Below, piece by piece: positions 35,064 through 48,900 of a stretch of 64,000 nucleotides of DNA. The notes below the pieces were generated by a model that was given only the letters and a program-made list of their open reading frames with translations, was not told where the DNA came from and ran no database searches. The position numbers and the translations under genes were made by a program. Numbering within the stretch: position 1 is the first letter of the stretch; every line of letters begins with the position of its first letter. The stretch lies in assembly GCA_003991915.1 (NCBI GenBank), contig RQTK01000488.1, positions 243,970 to 307,969 on the forward strand, in the 5' to 3' direction. This stretch comes from Elysia chlorotica (lineage: Eukaryota; Mollusca; Gastropoda; Plakobranchidae).

Positions 35064-35490
35064 AACCTATTCTAATGTATGGTTGCGAGGCGTGGACGGT
35101 GTCAAAGCAGATAGAAAAGAAACTGAAAGCAATAGAAATGTGGTTTTTAAGACGAATGCTCCGCATCTCTTGGACAGAAAAGAAATCAAACAAAGAAGTT
35201 TTAGAAGAAGCTCAGGCAAAACCATCAATAATTAACAAGGTGAGGAAAAGGCAAACAACGTTCTTTGGCCACATGATGAGAAGAGAGGGACTAGAACATC
35301 TAGTGACGACAGGAATGATTGATGGGAAACGCAGTCAAGGAAGGCAAAGAGAAAAAATGGCAGACGGGATGAAGGAGTGGCTACAAATATCAAAGGTTAC
35401 AGATATGATGAAACTAACCAGAGAAAGAGAGATATGGAGGGACATGATCACCAACGCTATGAGGCATGGTACTTGATGATGATGATGATT
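35064..35490 (+). mobile_element. 5'-truncated non-LTR retrotransposon, C-terminal reverse-transcriptase ORF still open
   Basis: The open frame to 35476 encodes about 133 residues with YGCEAWTVSKQIEKKLKAIE, MWFLRRMLRISW, NKEVLEEA, RKRQTTFFGHMMRREGLEHL and GKRSQGRQREKM. This is the post-RT C-terminal signature of a LINE, from a different family than the 4075 and 11264 copies. It ends in a GAT-repeat tail (35474-35489), typical of elements with microsatellite 3' ends. An uninterrupted frame suggests recent insertion. It lies 0.36 kb past the ATG4 stop, probably in the 3' UTR or just beyond. Confidence 0.85.
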
Positions 35491-38400
35491 TTGATTTAAA
35501 AAAAAATCCATAAAGGAAAACCTATAAACAAATAACCAATTCAGAATGACAAAATTGTTTATATCTAATGGACATAAACTATTTCTTTGCCCTGTCCTGG
35601 GTTTTTATTGATAGCTCTCTAGGTACACGTGTGCATAGAGTCATATCCCCAAACATGTCTAGACTAATAGTAAATCATATTTGTGGTCTGTTGAACTGAA
35701 GAAGTCCAATCACCTGTACAATTTGTGATGCGTTTGGGGCACAAACAACAGTTTCTTTAATCCTCCAACTTCCAAATGTAAGTACTAAAAGATCCGTGGG
35801 TCTTGCAGTGGATTGACGTTACAACCAGAATTTAACATACTCAGAAGCGTTGCTAGTTTGTTGTGGAGATTTTGAGTAAAAATCCACAGTTAACCAGGCG
35901 TGGTCAATATCATAGATGAAACGGGGGTTATCAAATTCGACACAAAGCAATAATTAGAATAATGTGTTCAGATAAAGAGATGATAATTAATTGTATATAA
36001 TTATGTATTTGTGATTAATCCGGTTTCCCAATGGCAGTGGATCTGTTGTTTGAAACTTAATTGTAAAAATTATTATATATTACACATCCTACTCTGTACA
36101 TGTACTGATAAGATTGGAGCATAAATGTATGTCAGTTCACCTTTATTCTGTAGTATACAGGTATTGTTATATTGCAGTAAATGTCTTATGTTTGATAGGA
36201 TGTCCGAAATCACATAACTTCACTGTTTCCCGGTGCAGCTCTTTCAGGACATAGTTTTCATAGAACAGACACGTTGGGACTGTGTGAAGCATCATTGCTA
36301 ATTTTGTATGGACATTTTCTAAATCTGTACCAGGCTGAGATTTAAGCAGTATCTAAGGATTCAAATACTTCTTCCATTTCACGGCCTGAGTTGACTTTTT
36401 GAAAATCTTTAACATCTAGAAAAACGCTCTCTTCATTTTTGAAAAGTAAATTTGCAATATTTTCCATGCATGGGTGGAAGACCTTCCAAAAACGAATCTA
36501 GTCTACTTCATTAAAAAAAATAATTGATTTTTTTCTGAAATATTTCATTTCTATTTGTGCTTTTAAATTTTTAGGATCTCTGAGGCATTGATAAAATAAA
36601 ATCACATCCGTTCAAAATGATTTGAAGACTCAAATAACTTTTCGAAAATTTTGCATAATATTCTAGTGTAGATGTTATTGAAATTCTTCCAAATGCAGAA
36701 AAAGAAAAAAAAAGATGTTACAGACTCTGCATGAATTGATCTCGAAGGGAAATCTACTTAAAAACTTTAGAACTTTCCTAGTAAAATAGTTTAGGTCTTT
36801 GCATTTCTTGTTCTTTTTTTCTTCTGTGATAACTTTTAGTCTGTTATGCTCATTTCATCAGAACACAATGAAATTTGGCATCCAAATTACTCATTTCATT
36901 TTCTGCATGCAATATTAGTTCCTTGGTGAGCTACAGTTACAGTTTAGGAATAATTCACATTGTATGTGAGGACAGATTATGAAATTCCAGCCAATACTCA
37001 AATTTCTATCATTCCTTTATTTACAATCACTTACTGACTTACACAAACTGACAATTATGATGTGAATTGTGATGCAGTGTTGTGAGATGTTACATCATGG
37101 TGATGCCAGTTATCCGTAAATTTACGGATTTTCAGTTAAAAGAGAACCAATGGCATGTTTCACTGTAGTGAAGATCTATTTAATTTTACGAATTATATCA
37201 TTATCAGTTAAAAATAAAAAGTTGGCAGTTCGTGTTGAGTGAAGATTTATCAAGGATTGTATTTTTCAATCCAATATTTTATTCAACTGTACTCCAAACG
37301 TGATTCACTTTAAAAAAAAATGAACCTGTTGGCATCACTGATTGAAAGAATAATTCTAGACCAGTTGATTAGTATAGAGCATTAAGAGTCCAAGCTTTTT
37401 CATCTTTCAATTCAATATTTGTTTTAAAGAGAAAAATGTGTTCAAAATTGATCAAATGAGTTGCTAAGAGTTGAATTATATTTGTAACTATGATTATGAC
37501 TTGGCTGATAATGCTCTGCTCAAATTGAACATGAATAATATTTACCTCTGTGTGACTGAATTTATTTTTCTTTGAGGAGTGAAGTTAAATTGACACAATT
37601 TATAAAAAATGAACCATGGCAAATTCATAATATTAAACAAAGTCGCCAAAATGAAAATTTGTTGTTTTATTTGCCTTCTTTACTGCTTTAATTTCTTGCA
37701 TCAGTTATGCTCTCTCAGAAGGACAAGAAAAAAAAAAACTCTTAAAATTGAGCTTGTTTTATGTGTTTTGAAGTACATGTATATATCTATAAGTAATGTA
37801 TTAGCAATTGAAAAAGAGCCACATTAATTTTAACAAGCAAAAAAAAAAACATAATTTAACAGTAAAAGTACTTTAGTTTTTATAACAATTTATTTGTGGT
37901 ATCCAAATGTTTAGATTGTACACATGCAGTGTCTCCAGTACAGATGTAATAATAATAATATTTTTAATTATAATAGTAATAGAAATAATACAAAATTAAA
38001 TAAACAAAAGGCAAACACAAGGGATGAGCTGATGCGATAGTGGAAGCAATGAGACAACCAATAGGGTAAGACTGACTATCATACAAACTTACATCGATCA
38101 CTACCAGTTGTCCACTAACTCTCTCACAGTGAAAACTTTCGCCGTCTCTGTACATTTGTCAAAATAATATATACAAAAAGTGTCCGCTAATCTGTACATT
38201 GACTTCTCTACTTTCATAGAAAACATTCAGACACAGAGAGCGTTGGCCAGGCTATACGGGTAACCATTCTATTTGGCAGCCTAGTATACTCTCCCACTCT
38301 CTTCTCTCTCGTTCACATTAAACAGAATACATCCACATGTCGGTTCAGCCAAGAGATTTGAAAGTTGTCTAAGCTCTGCATGATTATGGTATAAAATTTG

Positions 38401-40709
38401 CAAATTTGCAATAGAAATCTATCAAAGGTTTCTAGCCAGAATTATAATTGTAGTATATACGTACACTATGTACCAGGTGTTCGCTATAACGACATTGAAA
38501 AGTTGAAACTTCTCCAGTATATTTTTAGCACAAGGAAAGCTAAGTAAAACAAAAACTTATAAAATTGCATCAAATTCCTACACGTTGTAAGAGTTGGGTC
38601 AAGTACATCCAGTGTATCTATTTCCTGGGCTTCTTGTAACAAAATTAAAAAGCATAAACATAAACAATACCTGCACTAAAAGGTACTCAATGTTTCTTTT
38701 AAAATATATTTTACCTGTAAAAAGATATTTTACTGACGTTTAGTGTAAACTGTGACATTAAGCATTAATCGAGTTGGTGGAATTGTTCTTACATAGTGTA
38801 AAATCCACTTATTTGCACAAAGATAAATATCTCCAAAGAAATGTAAATGTAATATAATAATAATAAGAAAAAATCAAATGCTTTCAATCAACAGGTCAAC
38901 GTTCAAACCACTTGCAAATGTTTTATTCTACATGTGTGAAATCTTTCCCCAAAACAGATTCATTTTATAATCAGAAAAAAATACATGTATCAGAAAGAAA
39001 CACATTTCATAAATCAGTAAAATGTATGTCACAGCACTGTAGGACTAGATAGAGGCTCAAAAAGCATTATAAGCATTCGCAGTGTTCTCATAACTACAGA
39101 AAATAATGTCCCAAGAAGCTAGGAAAGAAACAAAATACAAAAAAATACATTATAAAAAAATTACAATCAAACAAACTAAATGTGACCTTATTCAACGGAC
39201 ATGAATTATTTCCATAGAAAATTTCTACCTTTGCAGCTTTTATTTGATCTTGTCGCACAAGTTTCAAATAATTGTTAAGTGTCAAACACAATACAACATA
39301 ATACGGTCAGTAAAATTTGTTAGTGTGGTGAATCCTGCTTCCCTCTATTTTGCATAGTTTTCTGCCTGAGAAAATGAAAGGCAGATTCAGAATATCATTT
39401 AAAAATAGTATTCTCACAAAGTTTACTATCGTTGAGATTTTGGGATAACCTTTCAATTAAAATTATTCAGACACATTTTCCTTTCATTTTATCAAATCAT
39501 ATTTATATATAAATTATATTTAAAAAAAAATACATATGAATTATCAGGCACAGTAACCAATAACTTTAACAACATGTAGCTAGAAAGCGACAACTTATTT
39601 TTGCAAGATATAGAGTTTTCAATTTTTCATATTAATTTTCAACAACACAAGGCATTACTATGCAAAGCTCAGGACTTGAATTAATTATCCAACTCAAGTT
39701 TGGTTCAAAACTGTGTCTCTGAGACAGCTAAGTTTTAACAACATAGCTGAATATTTGTCAAACTTTCTCTTTTATTTTCCGTAGCAAGTTGTTGAATTTA
39801 TAAGGAGCCATAGCTAATAAAAACTTATTTTTACACAGTGAGACAAATTGGAAATAAATTGAGACCCTCGCTGTTGCCTTTCTCACAGTCTATGACAAAC
39901 AAACCTCGCAAATTGCCATTCTACATTAACAGAAAACAAAAATAAACTTGCTCAGTGATAAGAACAGAAGAAAAAACTCACCCTTAATTGCAAATGTCAA
40001 CGAAAGTTAATTAAAAAGACAACAACAGCAACAAACACAAACATTTGGGGGAAGGGAACACAGAAGGTATAAGAACAAAAAGCACAGGTAAATACACGGT
40101 GTTGCAGAATCGAGAAGCAACTTAAATAGTTGAGCATTACTTCAAAAAGTTTACAGAGAACAAAATAGTAAGCAGGACAAATAAGGACCTAGGGAAAGTT
40201 CAATGATGCTGAGCTACCAGAGCATTGACCAGTACACGTTTCATTGTTTGATTTGTAAGGGTGTTTCTTGTATGATGGCATCTCTGAAACAATATGAGAT
40301 TCTTGCGGTGATCTTAAAAGCTCCTGAAGTTAGATTTCATTTCGCCTTTGGGTGGAGTGTGCTCATGTTAATTCAAAAGGTACATGTATTGCAATTCACA
40401 GGCAGTTCAATATAGAGCAAAATGAAAAAAAAAGCAATTAAAACATTAATAATTCTATTTGTTTCTTCTTTTTTCCACCACACCATTCACTGTTTTCACA
40501 AATCAAATTTTACAGGAAACTAACATTAAAAAAAAAGGCACTTTCAGATTTTACAAGTTCCTAATCTGACCAAGGCTCCTATCTTTTTGTTAGTCCAAGC
40601 ACATCTCCTGCAGTGTTACCGTTATAGAAATATCTCAGTATGAACATTGTTGAAAGTCGTTTCAAACCAAAAAAAAAAAAAAAAAAAGACTGGAGTTAAC
40701 TAAACAGTA

Positions 40710-40862
40710 TTTGGTACAGTGTATAAAGTGTATAATGTGACCGGGTAAGACAGGAGTCATGGTATACCCGCATTGCCTCTGTGAGGCAGCATGTAACATT
40801 GTCAGACTTTGTTCTGAGACCCATTCAAAATATGATCCATATAGAGTTGACATTGGATGCTA
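40710..40862 (+). mobile_element. SINE body fragment (sense)
   Basis: AATGTGACCGGGTAAGACAG, GAGTCATGGTATACCCGC, GAGGCAGCATGTAACATTGT and CAGACTTTGTTCTGAGACCC are followed by ATATAGAGTTGACATTGGAT. This is the body in sense order without a clear head. Confidence 0.7.
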
Positions 40863-42731
40863 ATTTATCAACTTAAATCAATTCAACTAAACACAGTGAA
40901 GACACATAGACAGCCATAGTATTAATCTACACTGTAGAAAAACGAAGATGCGTTTTCTCTTCATCGAAATTGGTAGAGCAATAAGGTTAAGGTGTCATTG
41001 CAAGATTGCGAAATGAATTGAAAAAAAGAACAAACAAACAACAATTAATATGGACATGACCTTTCGTTTCAAGAAAAATAGCATTGTCCCAAATTAATTG
41101 CACATCGATTACAATGATGTTCTGTGGAAATTTCCTCCGAACACGTAACTTGAGACCACCAGAGAACATTTGAAGGCCCGCTGCCCAACATAATGAGCTG
41201 AAGCCTTCACTTTAATCGACGTCTGAGCTCTTCCTTTGAGTTTGAACCCTTGACACTAAAATAGTGATGCTTATAGGGTAAGTGCTCTACACTATGACGA
41301 ACCACTATTGCTTTTCCCCTACTTTGTGAAAAGCATTTAACTACAAAGAAGTTGCACACATATTACAAACGTTCTCTTTATCAAAGTGATACCTGTTGTT
41401 TTGTTTTGGGGACTCCCTTTGTCAAATCTCTTATTTAAAAGGCTTACAAGACATTAACCAACTCTGAATTACCATATATTATTGTATCCTACAGAAAAGA
41501 CTTATGGCAAAGAGATACACAAACAAATGAAAACTCGCACTTTGTATCTAGCTAAGGCATGGAAAAAAAAGCATAATACATGTAGTGCTCTGCAAACACA
41601 AGGCAAGGAAGATGGCAGTAAAGGAGTATGCAGAAAAAAACAAGAAAAAACAAAACAAAAAACAAAGAGAAAAGATAGATCAATACTGATTGGGTTAGTA
41701 CCCACACAGGGTGTATGTAATGAGGAGAAAGGTTTTGGAAAAGACAGAAGAGTTTGTCTCAGGCTTAGGGTATGCCTTTCCGTAAACTTCAAGCTTTAGT
41801 GTGCCTTTCTGTATATTTCAGGCTTAGGGCATGTCTTTCCACATACCTGATCCTTTAGTATGCCTTTCTGTATATTTCAGGCTTAGGGCAATGCTTTATG
41901 TTTATTTACAGGTATCAAGCGTGATCAGAGCGATAACAGAAAACCCAACACTAATATTTGTCTCAATCGTCTTTGCATAAAATGTGTTTTTCTGTACAGT
42001 CCATAACAAGTATTGTTGAGTTTTTCACTCAAATCAACCATCGTATTGCCTTTATTTTCTTTCAATAAACTTTGCTCGTTCCCTTCCTTAATAACGGTTC
42101 TTTATCATCCAGTCATAAAATAACCAGCATCTCAGCTATTTTCACATTCTAGATACCAGCCTACAGATTTCTGTTACATCATCACATATCATCTCATGAA
42201 ACACATAAAATACCAAACTTGGTAAAATAATCGAACAAGCAAAGAGTATAGAACAGCTTAAAAACATACTAACAATCTCCAAGCTCACACACGCACACCC
42301 ACCCTTTACGTCATTGCTCAGCTTGGAAATTAGTTTTTACTCAGCTGGAAACTTGATATAAACTCACTCAAAAAGACTACCCACTTAGATTATATGTCTT
42401 CTCACATGAGTACGTATGTAAGTGCGTAACAGGTCTAATTGAATTAAAAAAAAAAAAAATGAGGCAATATTTGAAGCCAACCAACAAAGTGTTTTGTAAG
42501 AATGTGACAGGCTCCATAACTCTTGTCTGACAGATAAAGGAGGAAATCACTCCATCAGGTGCCTGAAACTGTTATCTCCAGAGCCAAGTCCAAGCATTAG
42601 TTTTCTTAGTTTTCATAGCACACAGCAAACATATGGTTGTGATTCATTTTGCAACTGCCACTATACTCGAGTCTTGTAAGCTTCTAGGATGATGAAAAGG
42701 TCACTGGTCAAGGTCACAATAAGGTCAGGGT

Positions 42732-45294
42732 TCACCAGTTGGCCAGTCCGGGCTTGCTGAGGGTCATGAAGTAAATCTGACAGGAGGAGCCCGACCGCAC
42801 CGATGAGAAGAAGACCTGGGGAGGCGCAAACAACCACAGAATATTTTAATGTATTGGTTTGATTGTTTCGCTGCCTGACAACAAAAATAAGCTCTGTATA
42901 AGCTATATTAAGGAAGGGCCCCAAAACTTACATCTGTCAATTTTATTTGCTGCCAAACAAGAGACAGTCGATCACATTATATTGACACCCACCCAACCAG
43001 TAGGAGACAAAGTCACCAGAGCGGGGCTCAAACCACAGACATCGTGCATGGGGAGCCTATGTTCGACGCAAGGGCTATAGCGAACCCCCCTCAATGTATT
43101 GGAACATAATCATATATATAAAGGTTAAGTGGGTCCCATGCTCGAATCCTGAAGTTATGATATTGTAAAAGTGAAGCTGCTTCTTATATATATTATTCAA
43201 GATGGCAACTTACGATTGATAATTAAGACAGGATGGAGAAATTTATTTTTATTTAACAATATTAAAGGCATTTGATGATGATGATGATAAGATGTTGCCT
43301 TACCCCCAAGACAGTCTATATATTATAGAGTAAAAATCATTACTAAACTGAAAACAGTACATTGACATGTTAAACCCATCCATACATAACGTTAAACTAG
43401 GGGAGAGACTTGCTTTCTCCAAAGAAATTAGAAAGCCATGGTATAGGTACTAAGGTACTAACCTTATCGTTCCTCTCGCACAGAAATTTAAGTTTCTGGG
43501 CCTTTTTGTGCATGAAGACTCCGTCCAGGTGTCCCGTTTCTGCCGATCGGATCTCAATCGCTTTGTTTCCCCATCCCATAATCTGGCCTGTGCTGATGTA
43601 AGCTGCACACAGAGAAAACAAAACATCATTTAGTAATATACACAAAGAAATCATCATGATAATTATGATGTAATATATGACGTAAAAAAGTCTCCAACTT
43701 GAACCCAAGGGCAGAGTACTAAACCCCTTCCCCCCCAAAACAACAGAGAATAAAAAAACCTGACTCTCCTCCTGCAATAAACAAGTGTATTAAACAACAA
43801 ATTTTTAGAATTACAGAGTATAAATATTTCTCGCTATTAACAATAACAGCTATGAAGGTGTACAGCTTGTGATTTATTCATTACCGATCTGTATTATGAG
43901 AGAGCAGAGCTCTTAAGATTTTCTAGACAGTATTCCTAACATTCACATAGTCATTTACTACAACTCTCATCTTTTTAAATGCAATCGAATAAACACACAT
44001 TGACTGTTTTCTTCTCGCATAGTAGTGGGACCAGGCAAACTATTCTTTGACTTACCAACAGAGGTAGGCAGTTCTCCCCACTGAAGCACAACGTTCTTGG
44101 TTATCTTTCCTGTCGTATCCACATAAACACCTTCATCTGCAGAGAAAAGTGAAACAGGAATTCTGTGAGAACTAGTTTTCACAGGCATGGGACTTTAAAG
44201 ACTTACATTAATACATGTAACAAAGAAATACTCTCTCATTCCTTTGCTTAAGAAAAAACTAACCCTAAGACTTAATCAAGTTTAGTTTTGGTAATGATGG
44301 TTCCTCAAATTACTTATAGATAATTAAAATTTATAATTGGAAAATTTGTACACACTCAATTTTAAAACATACTAAACACTAACTTTGGATAATTTTAAGA
44401 ATGAGAGAGGTCTTATATAACTGAGGCAACGACATGGTAAATCTACCAGCTCTTTTTGCTTACCTAGCAGGGTATAATTCTATATTTGTATTTACTTGTT
44501 ATTGGTAGCCACCACTGACGGATAGTCTGTGGTGCCAAACATTCCCCCTGACAGTCAGTCACTAGTCTGTAATCACGCTCAGTCGGCTGTCAATAAAGAG
44601 AGCACACCTACCAAGATTGTTCTTGTTACTTCTATTCGACAATCTGTTATGGGGATTCTACACTGAGTGTCCAAGGTTACAAGTAAAAACTTACTATCGT
44701 TGTATTGTGAGGGTTCTACACTGAGTGTCCAAGGGTACAAGTGAAAACTTACTATCGCTGTATTGTGAGGATTCTACACTCAGTGGTTAAGGGTTACAAG
44801 TGAAAACTTACTATCGTAGCAGAGCAGCAGCTGCAGACCGTTGGTGTTGGGCAGGATGACGATGGTGTGTGGGGTGATGGGGCCGTGGTTCTGGGGACGG
44901 AGAGAAGAAAAAAGGATTAAAAGAAAGTCATTAAAAAAGAATGATGAAAGCACATTGAAACTTTTCTATGAAAAAAAGGCTGATAGTGACATAGTTTCAT
45001 ATTTTTGCCCTTCATCAACAACTCAGTCTCCACTGTCTCATTCATAAGATGAATTTCAATAGATGCGCAAAATTAAGTCGTTCCATGTTGACCTACAGAG
45101 AAATTAAGTTTAGGCTAAAGAATATTACAGCCTTTATCTTTAGTTAGCAAATCTGTAAGTTGTATAAGTATTTTCAATTTATCTTAAAAGGGGAATAACA
45201 ACTCAAGCCCATAAGTGTTTGGTCTCTTTCTGAGAAATATATGACTTGTGCTAACTTTCAAGTGTGTGTGTATGTGTTTATGAGAGAGAGAGAA

Positions 45295-45388
<94 letters not shown>

Positions 45389-45836
45389 GAGGGAGAGATA
45401 AACAAACTTGTGTTTCTTTTCTGCACTTTCAATCTGGTGTTTCAGACATGTATCAAATTTGAGCAATATATATACATTTTTTCATTCAGGCAGTACAGCT
45501 GACAACTAAATTACATGTATATTTTTTAAAATAACACAGAACCGAGCAATGTTGAAGCTTGCGTACGATGATAGAAGAAAAAAAACAACTCCGTAGAAAT
45601 TTCATGCGACAGACCCTACGAAAAAATTTTATTTAAAAAGGGAAGTGAAGCAAAATTTTCTGCGGCCCGGAAAATATCAAGCAGAGCTATAAAAAACTAA
45701 AAGCGTAGACGTTTGAGAGAAGGCAATCCGTTTCATACATATTGGATAAACCAAGACAAAAAGGGGGCTGGCAGTTGACATGATGATGATGATGATGATG
45801 ATGATAATGATGATGATGATAATGATGATGATGATA

Positions 45837-45907
<71 letters not shown>

Positions 45908-48900
45908 AAGGACGATGATGATATTGATGATGATATTTGATGATGACGATGATGAGGAGGAGAAGGAATGTGATAGAATTGACAATAGAAGGAGACAGTG
46001 TCGATGATGATAAAGGTGATAACCAAAGCAAGGCTACCACAGGGAGATACAAGCACAAAAGGGACCATGTAATGTTGCTTTCTCAACATGCTGCCACACA
46101 GAGACATGAATGGGGATACCAGCATTTCTCTCTTTGCCTGATTCATTATACTGACACTGGCAGGCTTCCTACCAGTAGGGGCCAAAATCAGACAAATATT
46201 TAGCATAATTATGGTCTGTCTGATGGCCAATACACTTTTTTTTTCAGCTCTGATGACTACATTATTAGAAATGGCAAGTTCATGCAATACAAATTAAATA
46301 AAGCTACATTTTTAAGTAAAAAAAAAAAAAGACTAAAAACTTAATAATGTGAAACGCAACATTTATTCAATCATTATCAATATAGAATAACAGGGGAAAA
46401 GATAACAAAGAAATAAAAAAAAATAAAAAAAAGAGATCTACATTCAAGCAGCAATATGGACATGGTAAAACTATAAGACTGTTCAAAGTAAAATTCTTTT
46501 GGCATAACCTGCTTAAGATGTACATTTTTTAATAACAAGAAGCGAAAAGATAACATGCTTACGAAAATTCAGAGGAAGGAAGAAAAGAAAAAAAATAGTG
46601 CAGTCTGGGACACAAGACGCAAGGTTTGAAATTCTCGAGCATTCTTAACCAGGAAGTTTATAGTCAAGTGCAGTCCACTGCAAATAATCACTATACAACA
46701 GCAATTTGAATCGGATTATGTGTAAGCGCTGAAAAGTCTACAGTCAAACTTATTTGGAACAGGTGGCATTCAGTTTTCCTTAAATTACACAATTCGAGGA
46801 CAATATTAAAGTGTGAAGCGAACTTACAAAAAAAAAGAACTTAAATAGATATACGAAATGGTCAGAACTTTGGCGAAATATAATAATCAAACGACACTAT
46901 CAATGAAGGAAAAAGCTCGGAATTAACGATCAATACCTACACTAAGCTTTGAAATAAAGAAATAAAGATGAGAAAAATGGAAACACAGAATGCTTGAGGA
47001 TATGAACGACAAGGGAAAAAAATTATAAAGGACAAAAAAAAAAATAATAATCAGGATTTAAGCCAAAAGAAAAAAAAAAAAAAACCAAGAAAAAATATGT
47101 TGCATAATAATCAGTGGTTTTTTAGAAATATGATCAAAGCTTTTTGAGAAATGACAAATGAAAGGTCTCAAGGCCTCACAAGCACTCACGGTTCAGGATG
47201 AAAAATGTATGGAAAAACTTTCAAAGTTGGAGAATGATCAATATGCAAAGCAGGCTTCCAAGAAAGAAAAGAAGGCGAGAGAAATGGAAGAATGGGACAA
47301 AGGAGCAAGATAGATACAAAGTGAGGATATCAGAAAGCGAATATTCTAAGCCCTGTCTTATCAAGAGATAGTATAGCTAGACCACTTGGTCAAGAGGTGA
47401 TGAGAGATTGATGATGGAGTCAGGGCTTTGGGTCTTACCTGGTTCACGTAGAAGGTAATGCAGCCCGACGAGTTACCCGCTATAGCGTTTTCCTGGCCCC
47501 GGTACTTTATAAAACATATCCGGTTTATTATTATTATTATTATTATTATTTGTTGACGTTTATGTTATAAATTTTGTGCCACCGTTTCATGAGTCATAAT
47601 TTTGAATGACGTAATTGTTAAGCCAGAAGCAAAGAAGAAGAACAAAAAGAAAATGTTCATTTAAATTTTTCGGTAGCAAAGTGGGAATGAGGTGTAGAGT
47701 AAATACCACAGAGGCCAGGAAACGTTTTTAAAACGCAAATCAAAGGGAAAGAAGAGAAAAAGACAAGAAATCAGAGCCAGGTTCAACACAAGCATGTAGA
47801 TTCAAACTGTTTGTCTGTTCTTCTCTATCTCTCTCTCTCACTCTCTTTCTTTCTCATTCTCTCTCTCTATCATGCACACACACACACACACACGCACACA
47901 AACAGAAGGTCTTCACAAATACACTAACTTTTTATTAGAAAAAAAACGTGTCCATTCTTTAGCAAGTAAACTTTCTTATGACCACTCCAATTATTTTTCA
48001 TGAAACAACTGCGAGGTAAATTGCAGTAAAAGATACATTTCTGAGGCACTTTGAGAAATTTCTGAAAGTGTGAACTTTGTTTCAAGAAATGTTAATGGTC
48101 ACAAACGCCAGGGATATCTTCAAGCTATGACATTTTATCCTTCTTTATAGCAATTTGAGTATTTTCAAGATTTAATCTACAAAATAATGGTCTTATGCAG
48201 TCCACTTTTAAGTATATTTAAAGACAAAAAAACCCAAAAACCCAGCAGATAAAAGGCATAGATCCTTGATTTTCTTTTACCTATAAACCTAGATTATGAA
48301 TAAAGCCAATGAAATCAAGGTAAAGATTATAAGACAAAAAACATACAAATGAGATTATGTCACATTTCATTCTAGCTTTTTCTTTAAGGCATAGATATAA
48401 GCAGCACTCCGTGATCAACAAAGTAATGAAAAAAAAAAAAAAAAGGTAACTGCAAGACACAGAACACTGCTAAGCACAAGACAGCCACAATAACACAATA
48501 ATAGAACAGCACAGGTTAAAAACAGCCTCTATACAATTGCACAGATCTTGTCGCTCCTACTCACATGGCTAGGAATGTAGAGGTCAAACACGGAGGACGA
48601 GTCAAGGTCAATGGCGTGGAAGCCCATGGTAGAGCCGTAGACAACCTTTAACCTCTGCCCCTCCTCCACGGTGAGGTCAACCAGTTGAGGCTTGTGCTTC
48701 AGTTCAGGAAACGACTAAAAATAAATTGAGTAAAAAAGTTGAATCAAATTGTTTTATAAGCTTTTCTTTTTTTTACAAGATGTTAACAAACCAAAAATTA
48801 AAAAACCAAAACAACTTTGTTAATCATCAATTTGTATGTTAAATCTCTGATGTTTTAATGGAACACACGAAATAATGAAATTTCATAGAGATACTTTAAA

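Larger units (their letters stand above)
34704..42731. other. Convergent 3' flanks of ATG4 (+) and msn (-)
   Basis: About 8 kb are AT-rich and lack a host coding exon. The interval contains a LINE 3' fragment (about 35064-35490) and an antisense-oriented SINE copy (40710-40862). Long 3' UTRs of both genes may occupy part of it. AATAAA at about 36595 (+) and TTTATT at about 37885 (AATAAA on the minus strand) are candidate poly(A) signals, but such hexamers are frequent by chance here. Confidence 0.45.

Noticed and set aside
45677..46287. Long frames of poly-Ile, poly-His, poly-Ser and poly-Met
   Set aside because: These are translations of the (GAT)n microsatellite on both strands.
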